Shown here one piece after another: positions 25,201-35,458 of a DNA stretch of 64,000 bases; position 1 is the first letter of the stretch, and the number at the start of each line of letters is the position of its first letter. The notes below the pieces were generated by a model. It saw only the letters and a program-made list of their open reading frames with translations. It was not told the DNA's origin and ran no database searches. The DNA is from Chloroflexota bacterium (GTDB taxonomy: Bacteria; Chloroflexota; Anaerolineae; Promineifilales; Promineifilaceae), in contig JAKEFB010000181.1 of NCBI GenBank assembly GCA_022616275.1, positions 26,411 through 90,410 on the forward strand, given 5' to 3'. Made by a program: the position numbers and the translations under genes.

Positions 25201-28200
25201 GACCGGCATGGCGGCCTTTAACGGGCTTGACGATTTAGATTGGAGCAGTTCGGCTGCTCACGCCTTCAGCTTTGATGACCTGGCAGCAACCAATACCTCT
25301 CTTTACGCTAGTGACGGAACGCTGTTGAGTACCGGCGCAGCCACCGCCACTTCTCCGCAGCCGGCCGTTGTTGAGGGCAATAATGTGATGATCAGCATCT
25401 CCGGCAGCGGCCGCGCCGGTTTTTATGCCGCCGCCTCGCCAGGACTGGGGACCGCTAATAACTGGCAGAGTTACACGGCCGATGTAACCGCTGCCCAGCC
25501 TTATACGGTCACCTTAGAAGCGGCAACGGTGATTGTCGGCAGTAATACCTACGCCGGCTCCCTGTACCTGGTAGTCAATGGAACCACCACCCTGAACGGC
25601 AGTGGCCCGGCCGGCGCGCCCAACTTTGCGGCCACGGCTGCTCTGCAAAGCCAGAATGGCGGCCTGATGTTAGGTCCGGCGTCGGGCACTTTCCAGGCTA
25701 ACGGCCAGCCGGTGGATGTCAGCAACGGCGTGGCCGTGGGCGGCTATACGGGCCTGATAACGGTGGCCGAAGCGACAGCCGAGACGGACCAGGTGACGTT
25801 CAGCGGCCCGGCCGATTTCTTCACCCTGGCCCTCTCTCCGGCGACAAGCACGACCGACCCCAATACGGCTGTTGTATTTGACGCTGAGGTCGAAGCCAAC
25901 TTTAGCGCTGCCTATACCATAACAGTCGAAGCGCCTGACGGCTGGTTAGCGACGGTAGATAGCAGTGGACAGACGACGGCCGTACCATCTGTGGGCGCTA
26001 CGCCCGGAGATTATTCCCTGCTGGTAACCATTCAGTCGAGCGACTACCCTGACCTCTTTGCCTCGGCCGTTCATACAGTCACCGTGACGGCCGTCGAAGG
26101 GATGCTGATGGCCGCCAGCGAAGATGGCGCTATCACCGTCCCAATGGGTGAAATTCTCAATACGAATAGCAATGATTTTCTCGGCCGGGGCATCGAACGC
26201 TACGGCCAGGTAAACGACGGCCAGGCAGAAGTGCCCGGTGCGGCTTATACCGTCGTCGTCACCAATACCTCTACCATTTCCCACCCCTTTGAGATTGAAG
26301 TGGCCGGCTTACCGGCCGGCTGGCTGGTGCTGAGCGGGGCTGAAGGGCAGACGGACACGACGGTGGCGCTGGCGGCCGGTGAAACCGGGCTTATCGGTTT
26401 CTACGTTGCCCCGCCCCCGCCGGCCCTGCCATCACCTGGCAGCAACTACCCGTTTAACGTCACCGTCACCGCCACCAACAACCCCAGCCTGACCCAGAGC
26501 GACAACCTCGTCTTCACCATGCCTGGCATATCGTTCCCCTACCTGGTCGCTGCACCGGGCGTGCATTACGCCGAGCCGGGTGCGGCCGTGCCCTTCGACC
26601 TGACAGTGACCAACGTCGGCGATGCCAGTACGGGCGGCTTCCCGGTAACGGTCACAGTCCAGAACAACATCTATGCCCAAAATGGCGCCATCACCGCTAC
26701 CCTGCCGGCGACGCCGGCCACTTTCACCACGCCAGGGCTGGCCGTTGGCGCATCGGCCACGCAAGGCATTACGGTAGATACGACCGGCGCTACTGCCGGC
26801 CAGAGTTACCTGGTTGCTGTCCAAAGCGCGGCCGGCGGCTACCAGCCGGTCACTTACGCCACCATCCAGCTCGTCAGCCCCAACACCGGAGCCGTCTTCC
26901 AGGCCGCCAACCAGGCCGCCACCGCCTGCCCGCTCAACGAGCCCGGCCTCTCGGCCGCCCTGGAGACGCTGGCCCTGGCCATGACCGATCTGGAACTCTC
27001 CTGCGCCGCCGGGAGCTGCTTCCTGGCTTTCCGGGACGAGGTCGTGGATGCTCTAGAAGGCATCGTTCTCTATGCGAATAGCGCTTCTCCCTTGATCACG
27101 GCCGACAGCACCTTGCAGACCATTGCTGGCGACCTGGCCGGCCACACCAGCAACGGCGACATTGAAGCCGACCTGGCCGCCATCGGTGTCGCTGCCGGCG
27201 ACCTGGAGGCTGAAGTCTGCGCCATCAGCCAGCACCAGCCGGATGCCCGCTGGACGCCCACTTACGACGCCGGGCTGCCCGGCCAGCCGGTCACCTACGC
27301 GCTATCGGTCGAGAACGAAGGCACGGTGACGACAACCTACGCCGTGACCGTGGAACTGCCGGCCGGCACGAACACCTTTACCACCACCCTGACCCCCGCC
27401 GCCACGGCCACTTTCGACTATCCGGCCAGCGCCGTCGCCCTGGGCCTCTACCAGTTGGCGGCCGAGGTGGTGGCCGTTGGGCCGGGCGTCAGCCTGTCCG
27501 GCATCAGCGACAGCGCCACGGCCGGGCTGAACGTGGTAGACAAATTCGTCCAGGTCACGGCCGTCACCGCCGATCCGGCCTTCGTGGAAACAGGCGTCAG
27601 CTCGACCACGCTCAGCGTAGACGTGGCCAACGTGGCCAACGTCGCCCGGCCGGCCACCGCCCGGACAACCATCCTGGCCCCTGGCGGTGGGGTCAGCTAT
27701 ACCGCCGACCTGCCCCTGACCGTCCTGGTCGGCTCGCCGCACACCTACGAGCTGGCCACGGTCAACACCTCCGGCTGGGCCGAGGGTGTTTATACGGTGA
27801 CGGTGGAATTGCTGGACGCGGCCGAAGCTCTCATCCCCGAAGGCAGCGGCTTTGGCTACTTCGCCGTCGGCCAGGCGCTGGGCGTCAGCCACGCCGTCAC
27901 CCCCACCCTCGTCGCGCCGGGAACGGTTACCGTCACGACCATTATCACCACCGAAATCCTGGGCAGCCCCATCCCCCCGCCCGACAACGTTGCCCCTCTC
28001 TGGCCGCCGGCCGACCTGCAGGTAGTGGAAGCAGAGGAATTACCAGAGGAGTCATCGGTTATTAACTCGCCACAACCAGAACAACCGGCCGACAACACCG
28101 TCTCCCCCTCTCGCCCCCCTGCCCCCGAGCGTCCAGATGCGCCGCCCTCCCTCTCCCCCTCTCTGGCCGTGGCCGGCCTTACCCGCGCGGAGCAAAATAA

Positions 28201-31200
28201 CCCCGGCTTCAGCTACGTGGGCACGTGGACTACTGTCGGCAGCAGCCGGGCCAGCGGCGGCACCGTGTCCCGGGCCGGCAATCCCGGCGACACGGCCACT
28301 TACACCTTCACCGGGGCCTGGGTCAACCTGGGCTTCATAGCCAGCCCGACTGGTGGCCAGGCTGAGGTTTTTATTGACGGCGCCAGCCAGGGGGTAATTG
28401 ACCTCTATCGCCGTGAAGAAACATCACTCAGCTTCCAGTATAGTGCTTTTGTCACCGGCACTCATACCCTCTCGGTCACCGTCCTGGGCGTGGCCAACCC
28501 CAACGCCAGCAACGACTATGTCTACCTGGACTACATAGATGTGTGGGACGGCACGGCGCTGGCCGACGGTACGTTTGAGCAGAACGATCCCCGCGTCTTC
28601 CTTGGCACCGGCTGGACCAACGTCAACAATCCTGTCGCCAGCGGCGGCTCTTACGTTCATGGCGGGGCGACGGCCTGGTTCATCTTCACCGGCGACTCCG
28701 TCACCTACCAGGCCATTGCCTCCACCAACGGCGGCCAGACCCAGATCTACCTGGACGGCCGTTACCAGGCCACACTCAAGCTCTACAGCCTGGCGACTAT
28801 TACCCGCACCCTTTCCTTCACCGGCCTGGTCGCCGGGCCACACGTCTTGCAAATCAGCAGCTACCGGGGCGACACCACCGTGGACGCCTTTATCACCCCA
28901 GGCGTGCCGCCGTTCTACACGCCGCCGGTTCCGGCCGGCTTCACCCGCTTCGAGGAAGACCACCCGGCGCTGCTCTATAACGGCCTGCCCTATACCATCA
29001 CCACCCAGAGCTGGAGCCGCAGCATTGACAATCTCCTGGTCGCCGGTTGGGCCAGCGCAGGGCAGTACATTGGCTCGGGCACGGCCGGGGATACCGTTAG
29101 CCTGACCTTTAACGGCGTCTGGGTCAGCGCCGGCTTCTCGGGCGAGAGCAACAGCGGCTTGGCCGAAATCTTTATAGACGGCGTGAGCCAGGGTGTGGTA
29201 GACTTGTATCGCAACGAGGCTGACGCCATCAGCTTCAGCTATGGCGGCCTGGTCACCGGGACGCATACCATTTCTATTACCGTTCTAGGGTCGGCCAACC
29301 CCCTGGCCAGCGGTGATAACGTCCGCCTAGACTACGTGGACGTGTGGGATGGGGCGGCGCTGGCCACCGGCCGTGTTGAGCAGGACGACAGTCGGGTCTT
29401 GCGCAGCACCGGCTGGATAGACGTGGTCAACGCCAGTGCCAGCGGTGGCTCTTACATGGAAGAAACTGTCAGCGCCAATGCAACGGCCTGGTTCCCCTTC
29501 ACTGGCGACTCTATCACCTTTGAGGCCCTTGACTATTTCCGCTCCGACGAAGTAATCATCCGCATTGACGGCCAGTTCCAGGACTATTACGACCTCTACA
29601 CTACCACCAGCCCAACCGTCACCTACTCCTTTGACAACCTGGGACCTGGAGTCCACGTTCTTCAAGTGCGCCGTTACCGCAACGAGCCGAACGTAGATGC
29701 TTTTGTCACCCCGGCCGTCGGCTCGCCGACGCCACCGCCGGCGCCACTGCTCTTCACCCGGACCGAGGAAGATGACCCGGCTATCCGCTACAACGGCCTG
29801 CCCTACACCATGACCGCTTCTAGCTGGAACCGGACCGACGACGCAAGCTATGCCAGCGACGGCCAGTACATTATCTCCGGCGCAACCGGCGACTGGGTTA
29901 GTTTCTACTTCAGCGGCACCTGGGTGCAGGCTGGCTTCCTCACCGGCCCGCAGAGCGGCCAGGTGGAACTCTTCATTGACGGGGCCAGCCAGGGCGTAGT
30001 AGACCTCTATACTCGCGACGGCGACGTGACCAGCTTTGCCTTCGGCGGCCTGCCGGACACCAACCACACCATCTCGGCCACCATCCTGGGTGCGCAGCAT
30101 CCCAACGCCACCGGCCACCAGATGATAGTGGACTACTTCGATACCTGGGACGGCACGGCCCTACCGGCCGGCGTCTACGAAGAAGACCACGATCTGGTCT
30201 GGCGCAGCGACAACTACGATGACTGGGCAGTCATTGTCGAGCCGGCGGCCAGCGGCGGGGCCTACCTCAGCGACGACTTCTTCAGCAATAATGGGACGGT
30301 CTGGTTCCCGTTTACCGGCGACTCCATCACCTTCCTGGGGCTGGCCAACAGCAGCGGCGACCGGATCGGTATCGCCATAGACGGGGCCTGGCAGGGGGTA
30401 TTCAACCTCTACAGCAGCACACCCATCAGCCGCACCTTTTCCTTCGATGGCCTGGGGTCTGGGCCTCACCTGATCGTGATCCGCCATTACCAGGCCGAGC
30501 CGAACGTGGACGCTTTCCTCACACCCGGCACGCCACCCTTCTACCAGACGCCTGTCTACACCGGCGTCGTCCGCTACGAGGAGGACCATCCTGACCTGCG
30601 CTATGATGGCTACGATTTCGTCCACCGGCCGCAGTCGTGGAACAGTATCACTAACCAACCTCAGACCAGCGGTAGCCGGCATGTATCCTCCAGCACCGCC
30701 GGCCATGCCGTCAGCCTCACCTTCGACGGCCGGTGGGTCAACGCTGGCTTCCGCGCCCGCAATCAGACCGGTCAGGCGGAAATCTTCATTGATGGCCTTA
30801 GCCAGGGCATCTTCGATCTGGACAACAACGCCAGCGAAGATATGGCCTCCTTCTCCTTCGGCGGGCTGATTACCGGCACACACACCATCTCCATCGTCGT
30901 TGTGGCCGGCACGGTCTACTTCGATTACCTGGACGTGTGGGATGGTCAGGTAATGGATGATGACTATACAAATGTTCGCCGTGCCGAGGACAACTACCGG
31001 CTTCATTACAGCAGTTCCATCGTGGATGTCAATAACAGCAACGCCCACCAGGGCGACTATGTCACCGGCAGCCTGCTCAATGTCAATGCCAACCTCTGGT
31101 ACAGCTTCGTCGGTGATTCCTTCACCTACCTGGCTTTCAGCCGCCAATCCGGCGGCTCGGCCCTCGTCTACGTAGATGGCGAGCTGGTGGATACGGTCAG

Positions 31201-34200
31201 CCTGGAGTACGACTTCACCGAACAACCGCTGGCCTTCCATTACACCGGCTTTGGGCCAGGTCCCCACGAGGTCCGTATTCACAACGGACTCAATTTCCGG
31301 GTGGACGCTTTTGCCTCTAACCCGTCCAGTTTGGCCGCCTTCCAGCCGCTGGTCGAGTGGTATGATAACAGCCCCGCCGGCAACGGCGCGCCTTTCTTTG
31401 GCACGGTTGGCATTGCGGCCGGGATGGCTGCTGGCGACGTAACCGGCGACGGCACTGTAGAAATCGTGGTGACGGCCGACGATGTGGCTAACTTTGGCAC
31501 CCTCTTTGTCTACCGGGGCGATGGCCAGGACACCGGCGGTGGCGATCCCATTCTGTGGAGCATTCCCTTCGGCGGTGGGGTTTTCCGCACCTGGTTGGGC
31601 GCGCCCGCCCTGGCCGATCTGGACGGGCAACCGGGTTCAGAAATCGTCGTGAATGCCGGTGATGAACTGTATGCCCTGTATGGCGACGGGACGACTTACT
31701 GGGTGACCGATACCGTTCCGGCTTTTGAGGTAATGGCCTCACCGGCCATCGCCAATCTAGACCTCGAGCCCTCGCCGGAAATTGTGATTAACATCGGTAA
31801 GAACGTCTATATCTATGAGCATGACGGGGACAAAATTTGGGAAACGACCTTGCTTGAAGAAGCGCTGCCGCCGGTCCTGGCCGACATAACGGGCGACGGG
31901 CAGTTGGACATCTTCCTCTCTGCCTGGGATGATACCGTTTATCTCTATGACTACAATTACGGCAGCCCAACGCTTGAATGGAGCGTGACCATGTCCACGA
32001 CGCTGGCCGGGATGTTTGGCTCGGCGGCGGTAGCCGACATTGACGGCCAGCAGCCGGGCGGGGACGACGGGCCGGAGATCGCCGTTTCCAGCAACGGCCG
32101 GATGACGGTTCTGGATGCCGACGGCAGCGTGGTCTGGTCTACGGTTCTGGACCCCGGCAACCCCGGCGGCGTCTCTATTGCCGATACCGATGGAGATGGC
32201 GAGGTCGAGATCGTCGTTTCAATGCGTTACGACGATGGCATTGGGACCGGCCGGATCTACACCCTCAACGCCGACGGCTCCATTCTTTGGGAAACGGCCG
32301 CCTACGACTCCACCTCAGCCAACGCCTCTTCTGTTCTCGATCTCAATGGCGACGGCATTTATGAAGTGGCCTGGAACGGAAAGGAAGATGGCTTTACCAT
32401 CTTTAACGGCGCCGATGGTTCGGTTTTGTTCAACGAGCCACTGGTCTACTCCCTGACCGGTACGGATTACCCGCTGATTGCCGATGTAGACCTCGATGGC
32501 TATGCAGAGGTGGTGGCCTCGGCGCTGGGTGGTATACGAGTGTTTGGGTATGATGGCGTCTGGGGTGAAGCGCGGTCTCTGTGGAACCAGTACAACTACC
32601 ATATTACCAACATCAATGATGACCTCAGCGTGCCCTTCAGCGAACTCAACAGTTGGGAAACGCACAATACCTACCGTACCCAGTGGCCGGATAGCGTCGC
32701 CCTGCCGGTCTACGACGTGACCTTGACCCACACTGTCGGTCTGACCAACGTGGCCGTGTTGACCGGGACTTTCTCCGTCTCGCCAACGGTGGCCGCCGAC
32801 CCGCTTTACGGCTGGGACTACACCCAGACCTGGGCCGACACGGTCGTCACCCGGACCTTTGCCAGCGAGTTGGCCGGCCTGCGGCCGGGCGAGGCCCGCC
32901 TGGTGGCCGAAGGAACCGAAGTTCTCTACACTCTGCCCAGCGGGACCAACCGGCTGGTCCTGCCGCCGCTCTACGCCAGCGCCGCTCACATCGTCACTGT
33001 AACTCCCCTATCGCAAACGGTCGGGGCCGGCGGCACGGCCGTTTATGACGTAGTTCTATCGAACCCGGCCGCTGCTGCGGACAGTTACTCACTGACCGTC
33101 TCTGGCCAGCCGGCCGGCTGGTATACCCTGCCCCCAACGGTCACGCTGGCCGCTGGTAGCCAGGTCACTGTGCCGCTGGCCGTCGCCGTGCCGGCCGGCG
33201 CGGACCTGGGCGAAGCGCCTGTCGTCGTCACCGCCGTCAACGGCAGTGGGGGCACAGACCAGGCCGGGGCGTCGTTGCTCGTCGTGGACGCGCTGGACGT
33301 GGCCATCACCCCGGCCGTACAAACGGCCGAGGCCGGTACGGCCGTCACCTACACCCTGACCGTCACCAACCACGAGGCCGTGGCCCACACCTACGACCTG
33401 ACTACTTCCGGCCTGGTGGACGTCACCATGCCACCGACGGTCACTGTGCCGACCGGCAGCAGCGTAGCGTTGCCGCTCCAGGCCGCGGCTGCGGCCAATG
33501 GTCCCCACCCTTTCACGATTCAGGCCAGCTACGAGGGTGCCGGCGAGAGTGACAGCGCCGTGCTAGAAGTGACCGGTAGCCGGGCTGTTGGCTTGGCTCT
33601 GGCCCCTTCATCGGCCGTCGGCGGGCCGCAAACACCGGTTGTCTTCACCGTGACGGTCAGCAACCTGGGCAATATAACCGACACTTATGGCTTGAGCGTC
33701 TCTCTGCCGGCCGGCTGGAGCTACGAATTCCAGGCGAACGGGACAACGGTCAACAGCCTGAGCCTGGCGCCCCACGTCTTCAATGCGGCTGATTTGCAGT
33801 TGATGATCATCCCGGCCGCCGGCGAGACGCCGGGCAGTTACAACTTCGATGTCAGCGCTCAATCCCAGGCCAATGCCGGTATCAGCGACACCGTCAGCGG
33901 GACGGTCCAGCTCCAAAATCGGGGCGTGGCTATATCCATTAATCCGGAAAGTTCAGTTCTGGCTCCAACCGATACCGGCGTCTGGCAGGTGACAATTACC
34001 AACACCGGCAACGTAGCCGACAGTTACTGGTTGACCCTGACCGGCTTTATCGGGCTGTTGGCCCAGTTGGCAACCAACCCGGTGGCCCTCAATCCGGGCC
34101 AATCTACAACGGTGCAGATGACGGCCGGCGACCTGGGCTTCGCCTTACCGGCGACCTACCACTTCAGCGTGGTAGCCGAATCGCAAAATAACAGCCAGAT

Positions 34201-35416
34201 TCGGAACGAAGCCATCGCCAGCGTCACCTTCAGTGAGTATGAAGCCGTGAAGGTGGGGTGGATTCCGGTGAGCCAGACGGTGACGGATACGCTCTCGGCT
34301 ACCTTTATCATGGTGGTTACCAATACCGGTAACATCAATACGACGTATGAACTCGGCCTGAATCTTCCGGCCGGTTTGATTAGCCAATGGTCAAATAATC
34401 AATTTGCTATTCCGGCCCACATTGCTGTGGCTGTCGTCGTGACCGTTCAAGCAGATGGGCCGGGCGTTTACTTGCTAGAAGGCACGGCCGACTCCACCAG
34501 CAGCTCCGCGTTTGACAGCAGCACGGCGACGCTGGAGGTGGTCTTTACCAACCTGCCACCATCGGTCAATGCCGGAGCCAACGAAACGGCCGATGAAGGT
34601 CAGACCATTGCCTTCAACGGCACCGCCAGCGACCCCGAAGGTCAACCGCTAACTATCCTCTGGGACTTCGGCGACGGCGCCACTGCTGGCGGAACCCTGA
34701 CGCCTACCCACGCCTACGACGATGACGGGCAATTCACCGTCACCCTGGTTGTCACCGATATAACCGGCTTAAGCGCCAGTGATACCTTGCAGGTAACGGT
34801 GGATAACGTGGCTCCGACAGTAGATGCCGGGCCGAACCAGAATGCCCTTGAAGGGGATACCATCTCCCTCGAGCCGGCCACCTTCACCGACCCTGGCGCG
34901 GCCGACACCCACACGGCGACGATCAATTGGGGCGATGGCACGATAGAACCGGGCGTGGTCAACCAGGTGGCCAACACCGTCAGCGGCAGCCACGCCTATG
35001 ACGACGATGGCCTCTACACCGTCACTGTCACTGTGACCGACGACGACGGCGACGCCGGTAACGACAGCTTCACCGTCACCGCCAGCAACGCCCCACCGGT
35101 GGTAGAAGCTGGCAACGACCAGCAAGTGGCGGCCGGGACGCAGGTCTGCCTCGACCCGGCCACCTTCACCGACCCCGGCGCGGCCGACACCCACACGGCG
35201 ACGATAGATTGGGACGACGGCCCGGTAGAACCGGGCACGGTCAACCAGGCGGCCAACACCGTCAGCGGCTGCCATACCTACACCAACGAAGGCAGCTACA
35301 CCGTCACCGTCACCGTCACCGACGACGACGGCGGCGCCGATAGCGATAGCCTGACGGTAACGGTGACAGTCACCGGCTACAGCCTGTACCTGCCACTGAT
35401 CAGGCGAGACAATTAA
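22277..35416 (+). CDS. giant (4379-aa) multidomain secreted surface protein
   Basis: Domain order, with approximate residues: signal sequence 1-40; beta domain 85-230; transglutaminase-like domain 250-390 (TLWSQAGNSLDQASLLVAML, ETQDHWWVQAYIGGVWIDLD), where the expected catalytic Cys is Ser; helical region; hydrophobic hairpin 825-873 (LTLIAAILGVVAAGFGFITA and LITLMTTIATLLILIITIAG); NEW3/CARDB-like beta domains 1100-1530; helical segment 1535-1655; beta domains; proline-rich linker 1905-1963; four tandem A/B beta-domain pairs 1965-3015; FG-GAP/integrin-alpha-like propeller with D-x-D-G-D-G loops 3020-3475 (ADTDGDGEVEIVV); NEW3-like repeats 3570-4090; three PKD domains 4095-4365, two nearly identical; end YSLYLPLIRRDN. 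Likely an adhesin or sheath/biofilm scaffold. GGAG lies 7 bases before the ATG. The N-terminal third looks less GC-rich than the rest. Confidence 0.9.
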   Translation: MRPKSFFRQFLSVIISLGLIAQLFPRPATGQRVALAAPAEPAATSLPYDLAGELTGLGAFGPDGRPQGWLMDTGVNRAGQNDPGSLANPISISRVQSAYVPGAAISNTLIVTFTATNNQLPSQAPDIPDGATITDTIAILNAFDYTADPNTLHNVVISDVLTNNATYLGASPPPDAEGSNLLFNLGDIPPSGSVTVSLELKVPGVVAGFTPLDMGAVVYAELQGRAITASTVPAVLAPDSFGQYLQETPDADIYDEEMLKQASDLGMDPIALFEFVRAFGYESYEGSLRGTRGTLWSQAGNSLDQASLLVAMLRAGGTPARYVRGTLNTSLAQQLILSMFPKPAHVVGQIAAGAETADPANDPDLLSETQDHWWVQAYIGGVWIDLDPTFAAAQPGDAFTTVDETWAEVPDSLRHKVTLQVKVEKMEPFDVFPSDFAVTYPLSATFNSASLAGKPVMFSHFVQSSGQGGLTFVNYEHTYTPYFAIGEFEEFIQGETYQDILTNFPFGSSFATGVWLIVESRAPNGETESHERVLKDLLGPEVRQPTGVVNSSIERGEPEDPLFTELEAMVLQVVPHTRIPIQRVNQRVGRINELTPQVVDAYEALLMVEPGDQAAFTQFSEEHMPAFISAQLAGLDTIGLLFQARSTAPARNYDNERLLVKSYPARPKLILMSQTAISTTVSTSFELLNIDERALAYPGQSEDALFAANMVRTIGDKIIEYQMLEELFGGLPHSALTTFLAAIDADIEIALVTLENLAVLESLNISGEAKARITAAVLNGASVFVPQEMVEVEGEPTIGWLEVDATGHASFVSEDGRRMGATENLTLIAAILGVVAAGFGFITALIGLGTALITLMTTIATLLILIITIAGSFTPDNRALAEPVDPVIMNKVIQAVAEAEYRALAQCDAQAGAPCQQINTLADSVKIAAALAAPQTPLPASWLSADPTGEPLPIDAHVINFPATVVGANLNVNASTGMAAFNGLDDLDWSSSAAHAFSFDDLAATNTSLYASDGTLLSTGAATATSPQPAVVEGNNVMISISGSGRAGFYAAASPGLGTANNWQSYTADVTAAQPYTVTLEAATVIVGSNTYAGSLYLVVNGTTTLNGSGPAGAPNFAATAALQSQNGGLMLGPASGTFQANGQPVDVSNGVAVGGYTGLITVAEATAETDQVTFSGPADFFTLALSPATSTTDPNTAVVFDAEVEANFSAAYTITVEAPDGWLATVDSSGQTTAVPSVGATPGDYSLLVTIQSSDYPDLFASAVHTVTVTAVEGMLMAASEDGAITVPMGEILNTNSNDFLGRGIERYGQVNDGQAEVPGAAYTVVVTNTSTISHPFEIEVAGLPAGWLVLSGAEGQTDTTVALAAGETGLIGFYVAPPPPALPSPGSNYPFNVTVTATNNPSLTQSDNLVFTMPGISFPYLVAAPGVHYAEPGAAVPFDLTVTNVGDASTGGFPVTVTVQNNIYAQNGAITATLPATPATFTTPGLAVGASATQGITVDTTGATAGQSYLVAVQSAAGGYQPVTYATIQLVSPNTGAVFQAANQAATACPLNEPGLSAALETLALAMTDLELSCAAGSCFLAFRDEVVDALEGIVLYANSASPLITADSTLQTIAGDLAGHTSNGDIEADLAAIGVAAGDLEAEVCAISQHQPDARWTPTYDAGLPGQPVTYALSVENEGTVTTTYAVTVELPAGTNTFTTTLTPAATATFDYPASAVALGLYQLAAEVVAVGPGVSLSGISDSATAGLNVVDKFVQVTAVTADPAFVETGVSSTTLSVDVANVANVARPATARTTILAPGGGVSYTADLPLTVLVGSPHTYELATVNTSGWAEGVYTVTVELLDAAEALIPEGSGFGYFAVGQALGVSHAVTPTLVAPGTVTVTTIITTEILGSPIPPPDNVAPLWPPADLQVVEAEELPEESSVINSPQPEQPADNTVSPSRPPAPERPDAPPSLSPSLAVAGLTRAEQNNPGFSYVGTWTTVGSSRASGGTVSRAGNPGDTATYTFTGAWVNLGFIASPTGGQAEVFIDGASQGVIDLYRREETSLSFQYSAFVTGTHTLSVTVLGVANPNASNDYVYLDYIDVWDGTALADGTFEQNDPRVFLGTGWTNVNNPVASGGSYVHGGATAWFIFTGDSVTYQAIASTNGGQTQIYLDGRYQATLKLYSLATITRTLSFTGLVAGPHVLQISSYRGDTTVDAFITPGVPPFYTPPVPAGFTRFEEDHPALLYNGLPYTITTQSWSRSIDNLLVAGWASAGQYIGSGTAGDTVSLTFNGVWVSAGFSGESNSGLAEIFIDGVSQGVVDLYRNEADAISFSYGGLVTGTHTISITVLGSANPLASGDNVRLDYVDVWDGAALATGRVEQDDSRVLRSTGWIDVVNASASGGSYMEETVSANATAWFPFTGDSITFEALDYFRSDEVIIRIDGQFQDYYDLYTTTSPTVTYSFDNLGPGVHVLQVRRYRNEPNVDAFVTPAVGSPTPPPAPLLFTRTEEDDPAIRYNGLPYTMTASSWNRTDDASYASDGQYIISGATGDWVSFYFSGTWVQAGFLTGPQSGQVELFIDGASQGVVDLYTRDGDVTSFAFGGLPDTNHTISATILGAQHPNATGHQMIVDYFDTWDGTALPAGVYEEDHDLVWRSDNYDDWAVIVEPAASGGAYLSDDFFSNNGTVWFPFTGDSITFLGLANSSGDRIGIAIDGAWQGVFNLYSSTPISRTFSFDGLGSGPHLIVIRHYQAEPNVDAFLTPGTPPFYQTPVYTGVVRYEEDHPDLRYDGYDFVHRPQSWNSITNQPQTSGSRHVSSSTAGHAVSLTFDGRWVNAGFRARNQTGQAEIFIDGLSQGIFDLDNNASEDMASFSFGGLITGTHTISIVVVAGTVYFDYLDVWDGQVMDDDYTNVRRAEDNYRLHYSSSIVDVNNSNAHQGDYVTGSLLNVNANLWYSFVGDSFTYLAFSRQSGGSALVYVDGELVDTVSLEYDFTEQPLAFHYTGFGPGPHEVRIHNGLNFRVDAFASNPSSLAAFQPLVEWYDNSPAGNGAPFFGTVGIAAGMAAGDVTGDGTVEIVVTADDVANFGTLFVYRGDGQDTGGGDPILWSIPFGGGVFRTWLGAPALADLDGQPGSEIVVNAGDELYALYGDGTTYWVTDTVPAFEVMASPAIANLDLEPSPEIVINIGKNVYIYEHDGDKIWETTLLEEALPPVLADITGDGQLDIFLSAWDDTVYLYDYNYGSPTLEWSVTMSTTLAGMFGSAAVADIDGQQPGGDDGPEIAVSSNGRMTVLDADGSVVWSTVLDPGNPGGVSIADTDGDGEVEIVVSMRYDDGIGTGRIYTLNADGSILWETAAYDSTSANASSVLDLNGDGIYEVAWNGKEDGFTIFNGADGSVLFNEPLVYSLTGTDYPLIADVDLDGYAEVVASALGGIRVFGYDGVWGEARSLWNQYNYHITNINDDLSVPFSELNSWETHNTYRTQWPDSVALPVYDVTLTHTVGLTNVAVLTGTFSVSPTVAADPLYGWDYTQTWADTVVTRTFASELAGLRPGEARLVAEGTEVLYTLPSGTNRLVLPPLYASAAHIVTVTPLSQTVGAGGTAVYDVVLSNPAAAADSYSLTVSGQPAGWYTLPPTVTLAAGSQVTVPLAVAVPAGADLGEAPVVVTAVNGSGGTDQAGASLLVVDALDVAITPAVQTAEAGTAVTYTLTVTNHEAVAHTYDLTTSGLVDVTMPPTVTVPTGSSVALPLQAAAAANGPHPFTIQASYEGAGESDSAVLEVTGSRAVGLALAPSSAVGGPQTPVVFTVTVSNLGNITDTYGLSVSLPAGWSYEFQANGTTVNSLSLAPHVFNAADLQLMIIPAAGETPGSYNFDVSAQSQANAGISDTVSGTVQLQNRGVAISINPESSVLAPTDTGVWQVTITNTGNVADSYWLTLTGFIGLLAQLATNPVALNPGQSTTVQMTAGDLGFALPATYHFSVVAESQNNSQIRNEAIASVTFSEYEAVKVGWIPVSQTVTDTLSATFIMVVTNTGNINTTYELGLNLPAGLISQWSNNQFAIPAHIAVAVVVTVQADGPGVYLLEGTADSTSSSAFDSSTATLEVVFTNLPPSVNAGANETADEGQTIAFNGTASDPEGQPLTILWDFGDGATAGGTLTPTHAYDDDGQFTVTLVVTDITGLSASDTLQVTVDNVAPTVDAGPNQNALEGDTISLEPATFTDPGAADTHTATINWGDGTIEPGVVNQVANTVSGSHAYDDDGLYTVTVTVTDDDGDAGNDSFTVTASNAPPVVEAGNDQQVAAGTQVCLDPATFTDPGAADTHTATIDWDDGPVEPGTVNQAANTVSGCHTYTNEGSYTVTVTVTDDDGGADSDSLTVTVTVTGYSLYLPLIRRDN
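28166..31340 (+). repeat. four tandem A/B beta-domain pairs in the giant protein
   Basis: About 800-bp units start near 28,166, 28,945, 29,755 and 30,555. The A half carries E-x-D-H/N-P, a W-V-x-A/L-G-F strand, FIDGxSQGVxDLY, THTIS and DYxDVWDG. The B half carries ED-type start, GW-x-DV, AWFPFTGDSITF, IDG-x-x-Q and VDAFxTP. Sequence between units is clearly diverged, so expansion is old or diversifying. The folds look like galactose-binding/jelly-roll domains, possibly for polysaccharide binding. Confidence 0.8.
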
Positions 35417-35458
35417 CCGCCTGAAAATGTAAACCAGGTACAGAAACCCCAATTGGGC

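Noticed and set aside
28166-31340. CRISPR-like or DNA satellite array
   Set aside because: The roughly 800-bp periodicity is in frame, diverged at DNA level and clearly encodes protein domains; no short direct repeats with spacers exist anywhere in the window.
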